From: Pelomonas nitida
GTDB taxonomy: Bacteria > Pseudomonadota > Gammaproteobacteria > Burkholderiales > Burkholderiaceae_C
Length of the DNA stretch: 64,000 bases
Assembly (NCBI RefSeq): GCF_043555975.1
Contig: NZ_JBIGIA010000007.1
Location: forward strand, 1-64,000
Direction: 5' to 3'
Made by a program: the position numbers and the translations under genes. Of this stretch, positions 15,251 through 23,675 are shown one piece after another; position 1 is the first letter of the stretch, and every line of letters starts with the position of its first letter. Below the pieces are notes generated by a model. That model was not told the origin of the DNA. It did no database searches and saw only the letters and a list, made by a program, of their open reading frames with translations.

Positions 15251-15802
15251 TCAGGCGGCCAGCGGCAGCGCGGCGGGGAAGTCGATGTCCGTGCGGGCGA
15301 CGTTGTTCAGGTAGTTGGTCCACACGTTCAGCGCGACGTGTTGCACGATCTCGACGATCTGGGCGTCGTCGTAGCCCGCAGCGCGCACGGCGGCGAGCTC
15401 GGCATCGGCCACACGGCCGCGCTGCGTGGCCACGGCGACGGCGAACTGCACGGCGGCATGGGCCTTGGCGTCGCCGGAGCGGCCCTGGCGGTTGGCCTGG
15501 ATCTCGGCGGCGTCCAGCTTGGCGACGTGGGTGCCCAGATAGCTGTGGGCCGACAGGCAGTAGTCGCAGCCGTTGATCTGGGCCATGGCCAGCGCGATGC
15601 GCTCACGGGTGGCCGCCGGCAGCCGGCCCTTGGCCAGCGCACCGGACATGCCGAGGTAGCCCTCCAGCGCGGCCGGGCTGCTGGCGACGGTGCGGAACAG
15701 GTTGGGCACGCTGCCGATCTGGGCCTCGACGGCCTTCAGCAGCGGCTGGGCGGCGGCGGGCGCGGTGTCGATGGCGGCGAAGGTGTGCAGACGGGTGGTC
15801 AT
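15251..15802 (-). CDS. Carboxymuconolactone decarboxylase / AhpD-like protein
   Basis: A 183-residue all-helical protein with the AhpD redox motif in NGCDYCLSAHSYLG (CxxC followed by His), preceded by RERIALAMAQI with the conserved Glu. Such proteins are alkylhydroperoxidase-like thiol peroxidases or stress proteins. AAGGAAACCGAC precedes the ATG at 15802. First gene of the three-gene unit transcribed away from the LysR gene at 15920, which probably controls it. Confidence 0.9.
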   Translation of the reverse strand: MTTRLHTFAAIDTAPAAAQPLLKAVEAQIGSVPNLFRTVASSPAALEGYLGMSGALAKGRLPAATRERIALAMAQINGCDYCLSAHSYLGTHVAKLDAAEIQANRQGRSGDAKAHAAVQFAVAVATQRGRVADAELAAVRAAGYDDAQIVEIVQHVALNVWTNYLNNVARTDIDFPAALPLAA

Positions 15803-15919
15803 GTCGGTTTCCTTGGGTGTTGTTGAAGGCCGGTGAGTGCCGGTGACGTCACTGTAGAAATTCCCGTTATCGGACACTAGACTGCGAAATCGCGATTCAA
15901 TCTCTCATTTTTCGGGAAC

Positions 15920-16831
15920 ATGGACCGACTCGACGCGATGGCAGTGTTCGTGGCCGCCGTGGACGAAGGCAGCCTGTCGGCCGCCGGCCGCCGCCTGCAG
16001 ATGCCGTTGGCTACGGCCAGCCGCAAGCTGGCGGAGCTGGAGACTCACTTGGGCACGCGGCTGGTCACGCGCAGCACGCGCCAGCTGACGCTGACCGAGG
16101 CCGGGCGCGACTACCTCGTCGCGGCCCGCGAGATCCTGGAGCGCGTGGAGGAGGCCGAACGCGGCGCGGCCGGCGTGCAGGCGGCGCCACGCGGCGAGCT
16201 GATCGTCGCCGCGCCGCTGGTGTTCGGCCGGCTGCACGTGGTGCCCGTGGTGACCGACTACCTGGCCCGCTTCGCCGACGTCAACGTGCGGCTGCTGCTC
16301 AGCGACCGCAACGCCAACCTGCTGGAAGAGCACATCGACGTGGCGCTGCGCATCGGCACGCTGCCAGACAGCGGCCTGGTGGCGCTGCGCCTGGGCGAGA
16401 TCCGGCGCGTGACCTGCGCCAGCCCGGCCTACCTGGCGGCGCGCGGCACGCCCGCCGCGCCGGCCGACCTGCGCGGCCACGACTGCGTGAATTTCGAAGG
16501 CCTGGGCGGCACCTCCGCCTGGAGCTTCCCGGTGGCCGACACGATGCAGCGCGTGCCGGTGCGCACGCGGCTCAGCGTGACGACGGCCGACGCCGCCATC
16601 CGCGCGGCCGAGGGCGGTGCGGGCATCACGCGGCTGCTGTCCTACCAGGTGGCCGACGCGCTGCGCGAGGGTCGCCTGGTGCGCCTGCTGCCCGCGTACG
16701 AGCCGGCGCCGGTCCCGGTCAGCCTGCTGTACTCACGCCAGGGCCGGCTGCCGATGAAGACACGCAGCTTCCTGGACTTCGCCACGCCACGGCTGCAGGC
16801 CGCGCTGCGCGAGCTGCAACCCGCCGGCTGA
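15920..16831 (+). CDS. LysR-family transcriptional regulator
   Basis: A 303-residue LTTR with an N-terminal winged helix-turn-helix (VFVAAVDEGSLSAAGRRLQMPLA...SRKLAELETHLG) and a C-terminal periplasmic-binding-like sensor domain. It belongs to the branch whose HTH is followed by STRQLTLTEAGRDYL. The divergent placement next to the AhpD-like/DUF1348/PPOX operon is the classical layout for an LTTR and its target. The 117-bp gap contains AAATCGCGATTCA (15887-15899), a possible operator core. Confidence 0.93.
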   Translation: MDRLDAMAVFVAAVDEGSLSAAGRRLQMPLATASRKLAELETHLGTRLVTRSTRQLTLTEAGRDYLVAAREILERVEEAERGAAGVQAAPRGELIVAAPLVFGRLHVVPVVTDYLARFADVNVRLLLSDRNANLLEEHIDVALRIGTLPDSGLVALRLGEIRRVTCASPAYLAARGTPAAPADLRGHDCVNFEGLGGTSAWSFPVADTMQRVPVRTRLSVTTADAAIRAAEGGAGITRLLSYQVADALREGRLVRLLPAYEPAPVPVSLLYSRQGRLPMKTRSFLDFATPRLQAALRELQPAG

Positions 16832-16876
16832 GGTTCGGCCGGCGCGCGCAGCCGTGGCGCAGCGGGATCCCAGCCT

Positions 16877-17827
16877 TCAGGATGCGCAGCGGTGGATCTC
16901 GATCGTCGAATGCACGATCTCCTCGTGCACCGACAGCCACTGGCGCACATCGTCGGGCGTCAGCGCGGCGTCGTGCGTGACCAGGCTCAGCGCGCAGGAA
17001 TAGCTCGCCCGGCCGACGCGCCACACGTGCAGGTCGGTGATGACCGTGCGGCCCGTGGCACCGCGCTCGGCGATGACCTCACGGATCTCGTCGACGACGG
17101 GATGGTCCATCTCGCGGTCCAGCAGCACGACGGCGGTGTCGCGGATCAGCCCCTTGGCCCACACCGCGACGACCACCGCGCCGACGATGCCCATGACCGG
17201 GTCCAGCCAGTCCCAGCCCATCCACCAGCCGCCGGCCAGCGCCGCGATGGCGGCCACCGATGTGGCGGCGTCGGCAGCCACGTGCAGATAGGCGGACTTG
17301 AGGTTCAGGTCGTGGTGATGTTCATGCCCACCATGCGTGTGGCCATGGCCGTGGTCATGCCCGTGATGGTCATGGGCGTCGCCCAGGATGAGCGCGCAGA
17401 CGAGGTTCACGACGAGCCCCAGCACGGCCACCAGCATCGCCTCGGGGTAGTGGATGGCCTCGGGCTTGAGCAGGCGCTCCACCGAACCCCAGACCATCAG
17501 CGCGACGACACCCAGCAGGAAGATGGCGCTGGCGAAGCCGCCCAGGATCTCGATCTTCCACGTACCGAAGGCATAGCGCGAATCGCCCGCATGCCGCCGC
17601 GCGGCCGCGTACGCCGCGACGCTCAGGCCGATGGCGACCGCATGGCTGCTCATGTGGAAGCCGTCGGCCAGCAGCGCCATCGAGTTGTAGTACCAGCCGG
17701 CGGCGATCTCCAGCAGCATCATCGCGGCCGTGATCCACATCACCCGCCGTGTGCCGCGCTCGCCGGCGGCGTTACCGGCGTCGAAGGCATGGTCGTGCCG
17801 CCAGGCGGAGAGATCTTGGGTGTGCAT
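16877..17827 (-). CDS. dmeF: CDF-family Co2+/Ni2+ efflux transporter DmeF
   Basis: A 316-residue cation diffusion facilitator that exports divalent metal from the cytosol in exchange for protons. The N-terminus LSAWRHDHAFDAGN is characteristic of DmeF. Six transmembrane helices, the HxxxD-type metal site in ALLADGFHMSSHAVAIGLS (D and H), a cytosolic His-rich loop (HDHHGHDHGHGHTHGGHEHHHD, quoted in part) around residues 150-175, and a C-terminal metallochaperone-like domain are visible. No DmeR-type regulator is adjacent. Confidence 0.93.
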   Translation of the reverse strand: MHTQDLSAWRHDHAFDAGNAAGERGTRRVMWITAAMMLLEIAAGWYYNSMALLADGFHMSSHAVAIGLSVAAYAAARRHAGDSRYAFGTWKIEILGGFASAIFLLGVVALMVWGSVERLLKPEAIHYPEAMLVAVLGLVVNLVCALILGDAHDHHGHDHGHGHTHGGHEHHHDLNLKSAYLHVAADAATSVAAIAALAGGWWMGWDWLDPVMGIVGAVVVAVWAKGLIRDTAVVLLDREMDHPVVDEIREVIAERGATGRTVITDLHVWRVGRASYSCALSLVTHDAALTPDDVRQWLSVHEEIVHSTIEIHRCAS

Positions 17828-18034
17828 GGCCGGTCCTCCTGACTGCTCGAATCACCGGATTCTCCTCCGACACGTGCCCCACCCCGCTGCGTGGGCAGAA
17901 CGCGCAGCCGGCCGATCGCCCGCGCGGCGCCGGCGCCCCGGCGGGCACCGCCAAATCGCGATTCACTAAAATCGTGCGCTTTTTTCGCGCCGCCCCTGGG
18001 CGCCGAGCGTGCCCACGCGGGCCCGCCGATCGAA

Positions 18035-18712
18035 ATGCACGCCTCCCCGCCTCCCTCCACAGCCCCCGAGCCCCTGGCCCGGCTGCTGCTGCAATGGGGC
18101 GTCGCCCCCGTCGCGGCCGCACCCGCAGCGGCCCGTCTGGGCGGTGGGCTGGGCTGGGCCGACGCCATCGCGCTGTCGCAGGTGCTGGCCGCGCCTCCCG
18201 CCGCCGGTGCCGACGCGGCCGCGCGCCAGGAGGCGCAGGCCTGGGCCGCCGCCGCGCTGGACCGCCTGCAGGCCGAGCTGGCCGCCGGCTTCGACGACGC
18301 CGAGCTGGCCCGCGACGCGGCCGAGCCCGCGCCCGACGGCATGCCGCTGGCCGACCTGCTGGCGCCGTTCCGGCTGCACCACACCCAGCAGCAGCGCACC
18401 ATGGCGGCGCGCGTCGCGACGCTGCGCGAACGCCTGCGGCCCCGGCTCGCCGCAGCGTCCGGCGCGCTCGCGCGGCTGGCACAGCTGGACGCGATCTTCG
18501 AGCAGGCCCTGGCCGCCCAGGAGCGCGAACGCCTGGCCGGCCTGGCCACGCTGCTGACGCGCCGCGCCGAGGCTCACCAGCTGGCCGACCCACGCCGCTG
18601 GCGCCAGCGCTTCTGGGCCGACCTGCAGCGGGCGCTGCGCGCCGAGCTGGACCTCCGACTTCAACCGGTGCAGGGCCTGATCGACGCCCTGCACCCCGCC
18701 GATTCCCGATGA
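18035..18712 (+). CDS. DUF3348 protein, first gene of motor-like operon
   Basis: A 225-residue soluble, Ala/Arg-rich, helical protein of the DUF3348 family: LLLQWGVAPV near the start, LADLLAPFRLHHTQQQRTM in the middle, and WRQRFWADLQRALRAELDLRLQPVQGL near the end. Function unknown. It heads a four-gene overlapping operon (DUF3348, DUF802, OmpA/MotB-like, DUF2894). A -10-like TAAAAT at 17967-17972 lies 60 bases upstream. ATG at 18035 lacks a good Shine-Dalgarno but is the only sensible start. Its stop overlaps the next ATG. Confidence 0.85.
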   Translation: MHASPPPSTAPEPLARLLLQWGVAPVAAAPAAARLGGGLGWADAIALSQVLAAPPAAGADAAARQEAQAWAAAALDRLQAELAAGFDDAELARDAAEPAPDGMPLADLLAPFRLHHTQQQRTMAARVATLRERLRPRLAAASGALARLAQLDAIFEQALAAQERERLAGLATLLTRRAEAHQLADPRRWRQRFWADLQRALRAELDLRLQPVQGLIDALHPADSR

Positions 18713-21354
18713 ACCGACTCCTCCACGCCCTCTACCCCCTCGCCCTGGCCGCCGGGCTCGCCGGCATCGCCGGCGCGGCCCTCGCCGCCGCACGCCATCA
18801 CCCGGCGGCGCTGGTGATGACGCTGCTGATCGCCGCCTTCTTCGTCATCGGCGTCGCCGAGCTGCGCGCCTTCCGCCGCGCCAGCCGCGAGTTCGCCGAC
18901 ATGCTGGCCAGCGACGCCGACGAGGGCTGGATCGACCGCGTGCCCGCCGCGCTGCGCGCCGCCGTGCAGCAACGGCTCGAAGGCCTGCGGGTGGCGCTGC
19001 CGGGGCTGACCCTGGCGCCGGCGCTGGCCGGGCTGCTGGTGCTGCTGGGCATGTTGGGCACCTTCATCGGCCTGGTGCTGACGCTGGGCAGCACGGCCAG
19101 CGCGCTGGGCGCCTCTGCCAACCTGGCGGCGCTGCGCACCGCGCTGGGCGCGCCGGTGCAGGGCCTGGGCCTGGCCTTCAGTGCCAGCGTGGCTGGCGTG
19201 ACCGGCTCGGCCATGCTGGGCCTGATGGTGGCACTGGCGCGGCGCGAGCGCACGGCCGTGGCCGCCCGGCTCGACGCCGCGCTGCTGGGCCCGCTGCGCC
19301 CGCTGACGGCAGCGCACCGCCGCGCGCTGGCCCAGCAGGCCGCCGAGGCCGAAGCCGCCGAGCTGGCGCAGGCCCGGCAACGGGAGCTCGTCGCGCAGCT
19401 GCAGCAGTTCGCGCAGCAGATGGCCGACCGCCTCGCCACGCAGAACGACCAGTTCCACGCCGAAACCCGCCAGGCCTACGGCGCACTCGCGGCCAGCGTG
19501 GACACGACGCTGCGCACCAGCCTGACGGAGGCCGCCCGCCTGGCGGGCGCCGCCATCCAGCCGGCGGCCGAGGCAGCCATGGCCGGCATCGCGCGCGAAG
19601 CAGCCTCGCTGCATGAACGCGTCGGCACTCAGGTGGCCGAACAGCTCGACGCGCTGGGCGGCCGTTTCGAGGCCGGCGCCGCGCGCCTGGCCCAGCAAAG
19701 CGAAGCCGCCGCGACCGCTCAGGCCGACGGCCTGGAACGGCAACGCGCGGCCGCGCTGCAACTGCTGGCCGACACCGGCGCGGCCACGCAGCAGGCCGTG
19801 CAGCAACTGGGCGACCGCTGGACGACCGAAGCCCGCGCGCTGCTGACCGCGCTGGACGCCGCCGCCACGCGGCAACAGGCCTCGCAGGCCGAGGCCGACA
19901 TGGCCCGCGCAGCCGCGCTGCAGGCCCAGACCGACGCACTCGCCGCCCAGCGCGCCGCCGCCAGCCAGGCGCTGGCCGACACCGCCGACCGCTTTGCGGC
20001 GCAGACGCAGTCGCTGCTGGACCGGCTGGCCGACGCGCAGACGCAGCACCAGGCCGCGCAGGCCGAGCAGGACGCCCAGCGCCGCGCCGAAGCCCGCGCC
20101 GACGCCGAGGCGCTGGCCCGCCAGCGTGCGGCCAACGAAGACCTGCTCGCCCGCCAGCGCGACGCCGCACAGCAACTGCTGGCCGACAGCGGCAGCCGCG
20201 CGCAGCAGGCGCTGACAGACCTGACCCACGGCTTCGCGGCGCAAACGCGCGACCTGCTCGACCGCATCGCCGACAGCCAGACCCGCCACGCCGCGCAACA
20301 GGCCGAGCTGGACGCCCAGCGCCGCGCCGAGGCGCGCGCCGACGCTGAGGCGCTGACCCGGCAACGCGAGGCCAACGAACAGCTGCTGGCCGCCCAGCGC
20401 GAGGCCGCGCAGCAGTTGCTGGCCGCCAGCGGCCAGCGCGCGCAAGACGCCCTCACCGAGCTGACCGCCGGCTTCACGGCACAGACCCAGCAGGCCATCG
20501 CCGCCATCGCCCAGGCGCACGGCCAGCTGCAGTCCGCCCACGCCAGCCACGACGCCGAACGCCTGGCGGCCTGGCGCACCGAACTGCAGCAGGCCGGCGC
20601 GGCCCAGCAGGCCCGGCAGCAGGCGCTGGCCGACGCGCTGCTGCAGCACACGCGCGAGCTCGTGGCACAGAACGAGGCGCAGGCCCGCAGCACGCTGACC
20701 GAGGCCGGCACGCTGCTGAAGGCGGCCGGCGAGGCGCCGCGCGCCGCCGTCGAGGTGGTGGCGGCGCTGCGCGAACAGCTGGCGCAGAGCCAGGCCCAGG
20801 ACCGCGCGGCCCTTGCCGAGCGCGCCGAGCTGATGCAGACGGTCTCCACGCTGCTGGCCTCGCTGCAGCAGGCGGCCGGCGAGCAGCGCGCGGCGCTGGA
20901 CACCCTGCTCGGCAGTGCCGGCTCGCAGGTCCAGGCGCTGCTGGGCGGCGCCGCCCACCAGGTGAGCACGCTGCTGGACGGCACGGCGGCGCAGGTCAGC
21001 ACACTGACCACCGGCGCCGCCACGCAACTGGAGGCGCTGGGCCAGCGCATCACCGCCCAGACCGATGCCACGGGCCAGGCCCTGGCCGACGCCGCGACCA
21101 CCATCGCCGCCAGTGCGGCCGAGATGGGCAGCCTGGGCGAAGGCTTCGGCGTGGCCGTGGAACAGTTCCAGGCCGCCAACGCGCAGCTGGTGCAGCACCT
21201 CGGCGCGCTGGAAGAGCGCCTGGGCAGCGCCATGGCGCGCAGCGACGAGCAGCTGGGCTACTACGTCGCGCAGGCCCGCGAGGTCATCGACCTGTGCCTG
21301 GGCTCGCAAAAAGCCGTGCTGGATGCGCTGCAGGGGGCCGCCCCGCATGGATGA
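18709..21354 (+). CDS. DUF802 protein: MotA/TolQ-like channel with long helical tail
   Basis: An 881-residue membrane protein. Four hydrophobic segments (about 5-28, 32-50, 102-128, 150-178) precede a roughly 700-residue Ala/Gln/Arg-rich helical, probably coiled-coil, tail. The third and fourth segments (LLGMLGTFIGLVLTLG; GLGLAFSASVAGVTGSAML) match the paired-helix signature of MotA/TolQ/ExbB proton channels. The tail includes two 80-residue repeats (from residues 455 and 535) and a more degenerate copy before them. The architecture matches ZorA of Zorya defence. It overlaps the upstream gene by ATGA and the downstream MotB-like gene by 8 bases, arguing for tight stoichiometry. The cellular role is not known to me. 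Confidence 0.85.
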   Translation: MNRLLHALYPLALAAGLAGIAGAALAAARHHPAALVMTLLIAAFFVIGVAELRAFRRASREFADMLASDADEGWIDRVPAALRAAVQQRLEGLRVALPGLTLAPALAGLLVLLGMLGTFIGLVLTLGSTASALGASANLAALRTALGAPVQGLGLAFSASVAGVTGSAMLGLMVALARRERTAVAARLDAALLGPLRPLTAAHRRALAQQAAEAEAAELAQARQRELVAQLQQFAQQMADRLATQNDQFHAETRQAYGALAASVDTTLRTSLTEAARLAGAAIQPAAEAAMAGIAREAASLHERVGTQVAEQLDALGGRFEAGAARLAQQSEAAATAQADGLERQRAAALQLLADTGAATQQAVQQLGDRWTTEARALLTALDAAATRQQASQAEADMARAAALQAQTDALAAQRAAASQALADTADRFAAQTQSLLDRLADAQTQHQAAQAEQDAQRRAEARADAEALARQRAANEDLLARQRDAAQQLLADSGSRAQQALTDLTHGFAAQTRDLLDRIADSQTRHAAQQAELDAQRRAEARADAEALTRQREANEQLLAAQREAAQQLLAASGQRAQDALTELTAGFTAQTQQAIAAIAQAHGQLQSAHASHDAERLAAWRTELQQAGAAQQARQQALADALLQHTRELVAQNEAQARSTLTEAGTLLKAAGEAPRAAVEVVAALREQLAQSQAQDRAALAERAELMQTVSTLLASLQQAAGEQRAALDTLLGSAGSQVQALLGGAAHQVSTLLDGTAAQVSTLTTGAATQLEALGQRITAQTDATGQALADAATTIAASAAEMGSLGEGFGVAVEQFQAANAQLVQHLGALEERLGSAMARSDEQLGYYVAQAREVIDLCLGSQKAVLDALQGAAPHG
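20071..20550 (+). repeat. Two 240-bp in-frame tandem repeats in the DUF802 tail
   Basis: Units start at 20071 and 20311 with GACGCCCAGCGCCGCGCCGA in both. Each encodes 80 residues beginning DAQRRAEARADAEAL and containing AAQQLLA and AQT(R/Q). A more diverged unit precedes them (about 19830-20070). The repeats extend the predicted helical tail and would allow length change by recombination. Confidence 0.8.
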
Positions 21355-21997
21355 GCTGGAGATCGAGCAGGAAGGCCACGTTGAGGGTCTCAGCGCGCCC
21401 GCCTGGGCCGCGTTCGGCGACCTGATGGCCGGCGTGCTGGGCGCCTTCGTGCTGGTGCTGGCCGCCGCGTTGGTGGGCCAGCTGGACCTGGCCCACCAGC
21501 TCCAGGCCGAAGTGGAACAGCGCCAGGCCGAGCAGGCCCGCCGCGAGGCGCTGGAGCGCGCGCTCGCCGGGCCGCTGTCGGATGGCCGCATCACGCTCGT
21601 GGAAGGCCGCATCGGCATCAGCGGCGCCGTGCTGTTCGCCGTCGGCTCCGACCAGTTGCACCCGGAGGGCCTCGCCCTCATCAAGAGCCTGGCCGTGCCG
21701 CTGCGCGCCTACCTCGCACAGCGCGACGAGATCCTGATGGTCAGCGGCTTCACCGACGACCGCGCGCTGGCGACGGCCAAGTTCGCCGACAACTGGGAGC
21801 TGTCGGCCCAGCGTGCATTGAACGTGGCGCGCGCGCTGATGGCCGAGGGCCTGCCGCCCGACGCCGTGTTCGCCGCCGCCTTCGGGCCGCAGCAGCCGGT
21901 GGCCTCCAACGATGACGCCGCCGGCCGCGCGCTGAACCGGCGCGTCGAGATCGCGCCCACGCCCCGCCCGCGCCGCGTGGCAGCCTCCGCGCCGTGA
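21347..21997 (+). CDS. MotB/ZorB-like OmpA-domain protein
   Basis: A 216-residue inner-membrane protein with one N-terminal transmembrane helix (AAFGDLMAGVLGAFVLVLAA) and a periplasmic OmpA-like peptidoglycan-binding domain (about 85-205: VSGFTDD, DNWELSAQRA, NRRVEI). Asp25 in FGDLM sits where MotB and ZorB carry their proton-binding Asp. It is therefore the expected stator partner of the DUF802 channel, anchoring it to the cell wall. It starts at 21347 and overlaps DUF802 by 8 bases; its stop overlaps the GTG start of DUF2894. Confidence 0.9.
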   Translation: MDELEIEQEGHVEGLSAPAWAAFGDLMAGVLGAFVLVLAAALVGQLDLAHQLQAEVEQRQAEQARREALERALAGPLSDGRITLVEGRIGISGAVLFAVGSDQLHPEGLALIKSLAVPLRAYLAQRDEILMVSGFTDDRALATAKFADNWELSAQRALNVARALMAEGLPPDAVFAAAFGPQQPVASNDDAAGRALNRRVEIAPTPRPRRVAASAP

Positions 21998-22536
21998 CGA
22001 CCGACGCCGCCGCCGACCCCGTCGCGTGGGCGCTGGCCCAGGCCGGCAGCGACCCCGTGCGCGCCCGCGTGCTGTCGGCGCTGGCCCGGCGCGCCTCGGC
22101 GCAGCCCCCCGGCGCGCTGCGCGAGCGGCTCGTGGCCCGGCTGATGGCGCGCGCGCAGGCGGCACCGGCACTGCCCGCGCCCGCGCCCGCTCCGGCGCCG
22201 CGCCGGCCCCCGAGCCCGCTGGCAACGCTGGTGGCCGAGCTGCAGGCCATGGGCACGGACCTGCGCCAGGTGCAGGCCCACCAGCCCACCTGGCGCGCGC
22301 TGCGCGCGCAGCGCCGCCTGGCCGAGGTGGCCGCGCCCGTGCCGGAACATCTGGGCCCGCTGAACAGCCAGGTGCTGGTGGCCCGCGCACTGCAACAGCT
22401 GCACGCGCTGGCGCCGGACTATCTGCAGGGCCTGCTGACCCAGGTGGACACGCTGGCCGCCCTGGCGCCGCTGCAGGCCGCGGCGGCGCCTGCCGACAAA
22501 CCGGCCCGCAAGACGGCCGCCCCACGCCGGCGCTGA
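21994..22536 (+). CDS. DUF2894 protein, last gene of motor-like operon
   Basis: A 180-residue soluble protein with a GTG start overlapping the preceding stop (GTGA). It has an N-terminal helical part, an Ala/Pro linker (PALPAPAPAPAPRRPPSP), then the conserved PLATLVAELQAMGTDLRQVQ and LGPLNSQVLVARALQQLHALAPDYL. The C-terminus is basic. Known only as DUF2894 and always, in my recollection, linked to DUF802 operons. A cytosolic accessory of the motor is inferred. Confidence 0.82.
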   Translation: MTTDAAADPVAWALAQAGSDPVRARVLSALARRASAQPPGALRERLVARLMARAQAAPALPAPAPAPAPRRPPSPLATLVAELQAMGTDLRQVQAHQPTWRALRAQRRLAEVAAPVPEHLGPLNSQVLVARALQQLHALAPDYLQGLLTQVDTLAALAPLQAAAAPADKPARKTAAPRRR

Positions 22537-22570
22537 GCGGCGCGGCGGCGCGGCGGCGCGGCGGCGCGGC
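22537..22570. repeat. 8-bp microsatellite (GCGGCGCG)n
   Basis: Four and a quarter copies of GCGGCGCG in tandem, starting immediately after the DUF2894 stop codon. It is a slippage-prone tract; being intergenic it would not shift a reading frame. Confidence 0.8.
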
Positions 22571-22636
22571 AGTTTGTCCGGCCTGTGACGCTCCGGGAGG
22601 GGCGCGACACCTGAATCAGGCTCAGGCCAGCCCGCA

Positions 22637-22653
22637 TTGGAACAGTGTTCCAA
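22637..22653. promoter_or_regulatory. Perfect 17-bp palindrome, candidate operator for PL3 gene
   Basis: TTGGAACAGTGTTCCAA is an exact palindrome around a central G, 177 bases before the PL3 ATG in an AT-richer patch. Its GAACA-N-TGTTC core resembles the GAAACA-N-TGTTTC type of site bound by IclR-family KdgR repressors of pectinolysis, differing by one position per half. The regulator is not in the window. Confidence 0.6.
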
Positions 22654-22829
22654 AAGAATAAATTTGTGTCCGTTTGGTGCAAGACGCCGGCCTCGACCGT
22701 CAGTGGCGACGGCTTGGAGCTGTTGTTCAACTCCTTCGCGCCGCCACGCGGTTCTCACGGGCCCCGTTGTCGTGCTGACGCCCCGCAGCCGGGCTAGCGG
22801 CTGCTGTGATCAACGGTAGGAGACAAAAC

Positions 22830-23675
22830 ATGAACAGTGAAAAGACGCAACGCCCGATCAGCCGCCTGTGGCAGGGCTTGCTCGGCCTGGTGCTGATGGC
22901 CGTGGCGGGCACCGCCGCGGCCGCACCGTCCGCTCGCACGGTACCGGCCTGCACCAAGGTCAACGTCAGCGCCACCATCGACGTGCCCGCCGGCACGACC
23001 TGGGACGGCGTGGCCAAGTACGGCAAGTGGGTCTGCCTGGTCGGCACGGCGTCCAACATGAAGGGCACGCAGAGCGAAAGCCAGATCCCGATGTTCAAGC
23101 TGAACAACGGCTCGACGGTCAAGAACGTCGTCATCGGCGACGGCTCGCTCGGCAGCGGCACCAACCTGGCTGCCGGTGGCGCCGACGGCGTGCACTGCTA
23201 CGGCGTGTGCAACATCACCAATGTCTACTGGGCCGACGTCGGCGAGGACGGCGCCACGGTGAAGAAACTCAGCGGCGTGACCAGCAAGCTGACCATCTCC
23301 GGCGGCGCGGCCTTCAAGGCCAAGGACAAGCTGTTCCAGCACAACGGCGACGGCACGCTGGTCATCCAGGACTTCTATGCCGACAACATCGGCAAGCTGG
23401 TCCGCTCCTGCGGCAATTGCTCCACGCAATACGCCCGCAAGGTGACCGTCAGCGGCGTTCGCCTGGGCACCGTCAATTCGGCGGGGATCGGCGTCAACAG
23501 CAGCTACGACAGCAAGTCGGGCATCTCCGGCAAGTACGACGTGGCCACGATCACCGACCTGGTCTACAGCGGCTCCAAGGCCAAGTGCGAGGGCTATGTC
23601 GGCACCGGCTCGGGCAATGAGCCGGTGAAGGACACCAGCAGCAGCAACGTCGCACGCGCCTGCGTGTTCAAGTGA
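22830..23675 (+). CDS. Pectate lyase, family PL3
   Basis: A 281-residue secreted lyase acting on polygalacturonate. After a signal peptide (ending near AAAAPS), the PL3 fold is marked by VSATIDVPAGTTWDG, then DGVHCYGVCNITNVYW and WADVGEDGATVK with the Ca2+-binding acidic residues, and QDFYADNIGKLVRSCGNC. AGGAG precedes the ATG at 22830. A perfect palindrome upstream suggests repression in the absence of pectin breakdown products. It complements the PL1 enzyme at 9.8 kb, although the two are 11 kb apart. The stop overlaps the next gene's start. Confidence 0.93.
   Translation: MNSEKTQRPISRLWQGLLGLVLMAVAGTAAAAPSARTVPACTKVNVSATIDVPAGTTWDGVAKYGKWVCLVGTASNMKGTQSESQIPMFKLNNGSTVKNVVIGDGSLGSGTNLAAGGADGVHCYGVCNITNVYWADVGEDGATVKKLSGVTSKLTISGGAAFKAKDKLFQHNGDGTLVIQDFYADNIGKLVRSCGNCSTQYARKVTVSGVRLGTVNSAGIGVNSSYDSKSGISGKYDVATITDLVYSGSKAKCEGYVGTGSGNEPVKDTSSSNVARACVFK

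Noticed and set aside
17300..17380. CATGGCCATG-type alternating repeat
   Set aside because: It is the coding sequence of the His-rich loop of DmeF.
18661..21684. 1007-residue leftward frame opposite the DUF802 and OmpA genes
   Set aside because: Gly/Gln/Arg/Leu-rich antisense shadow spanning two real genes.
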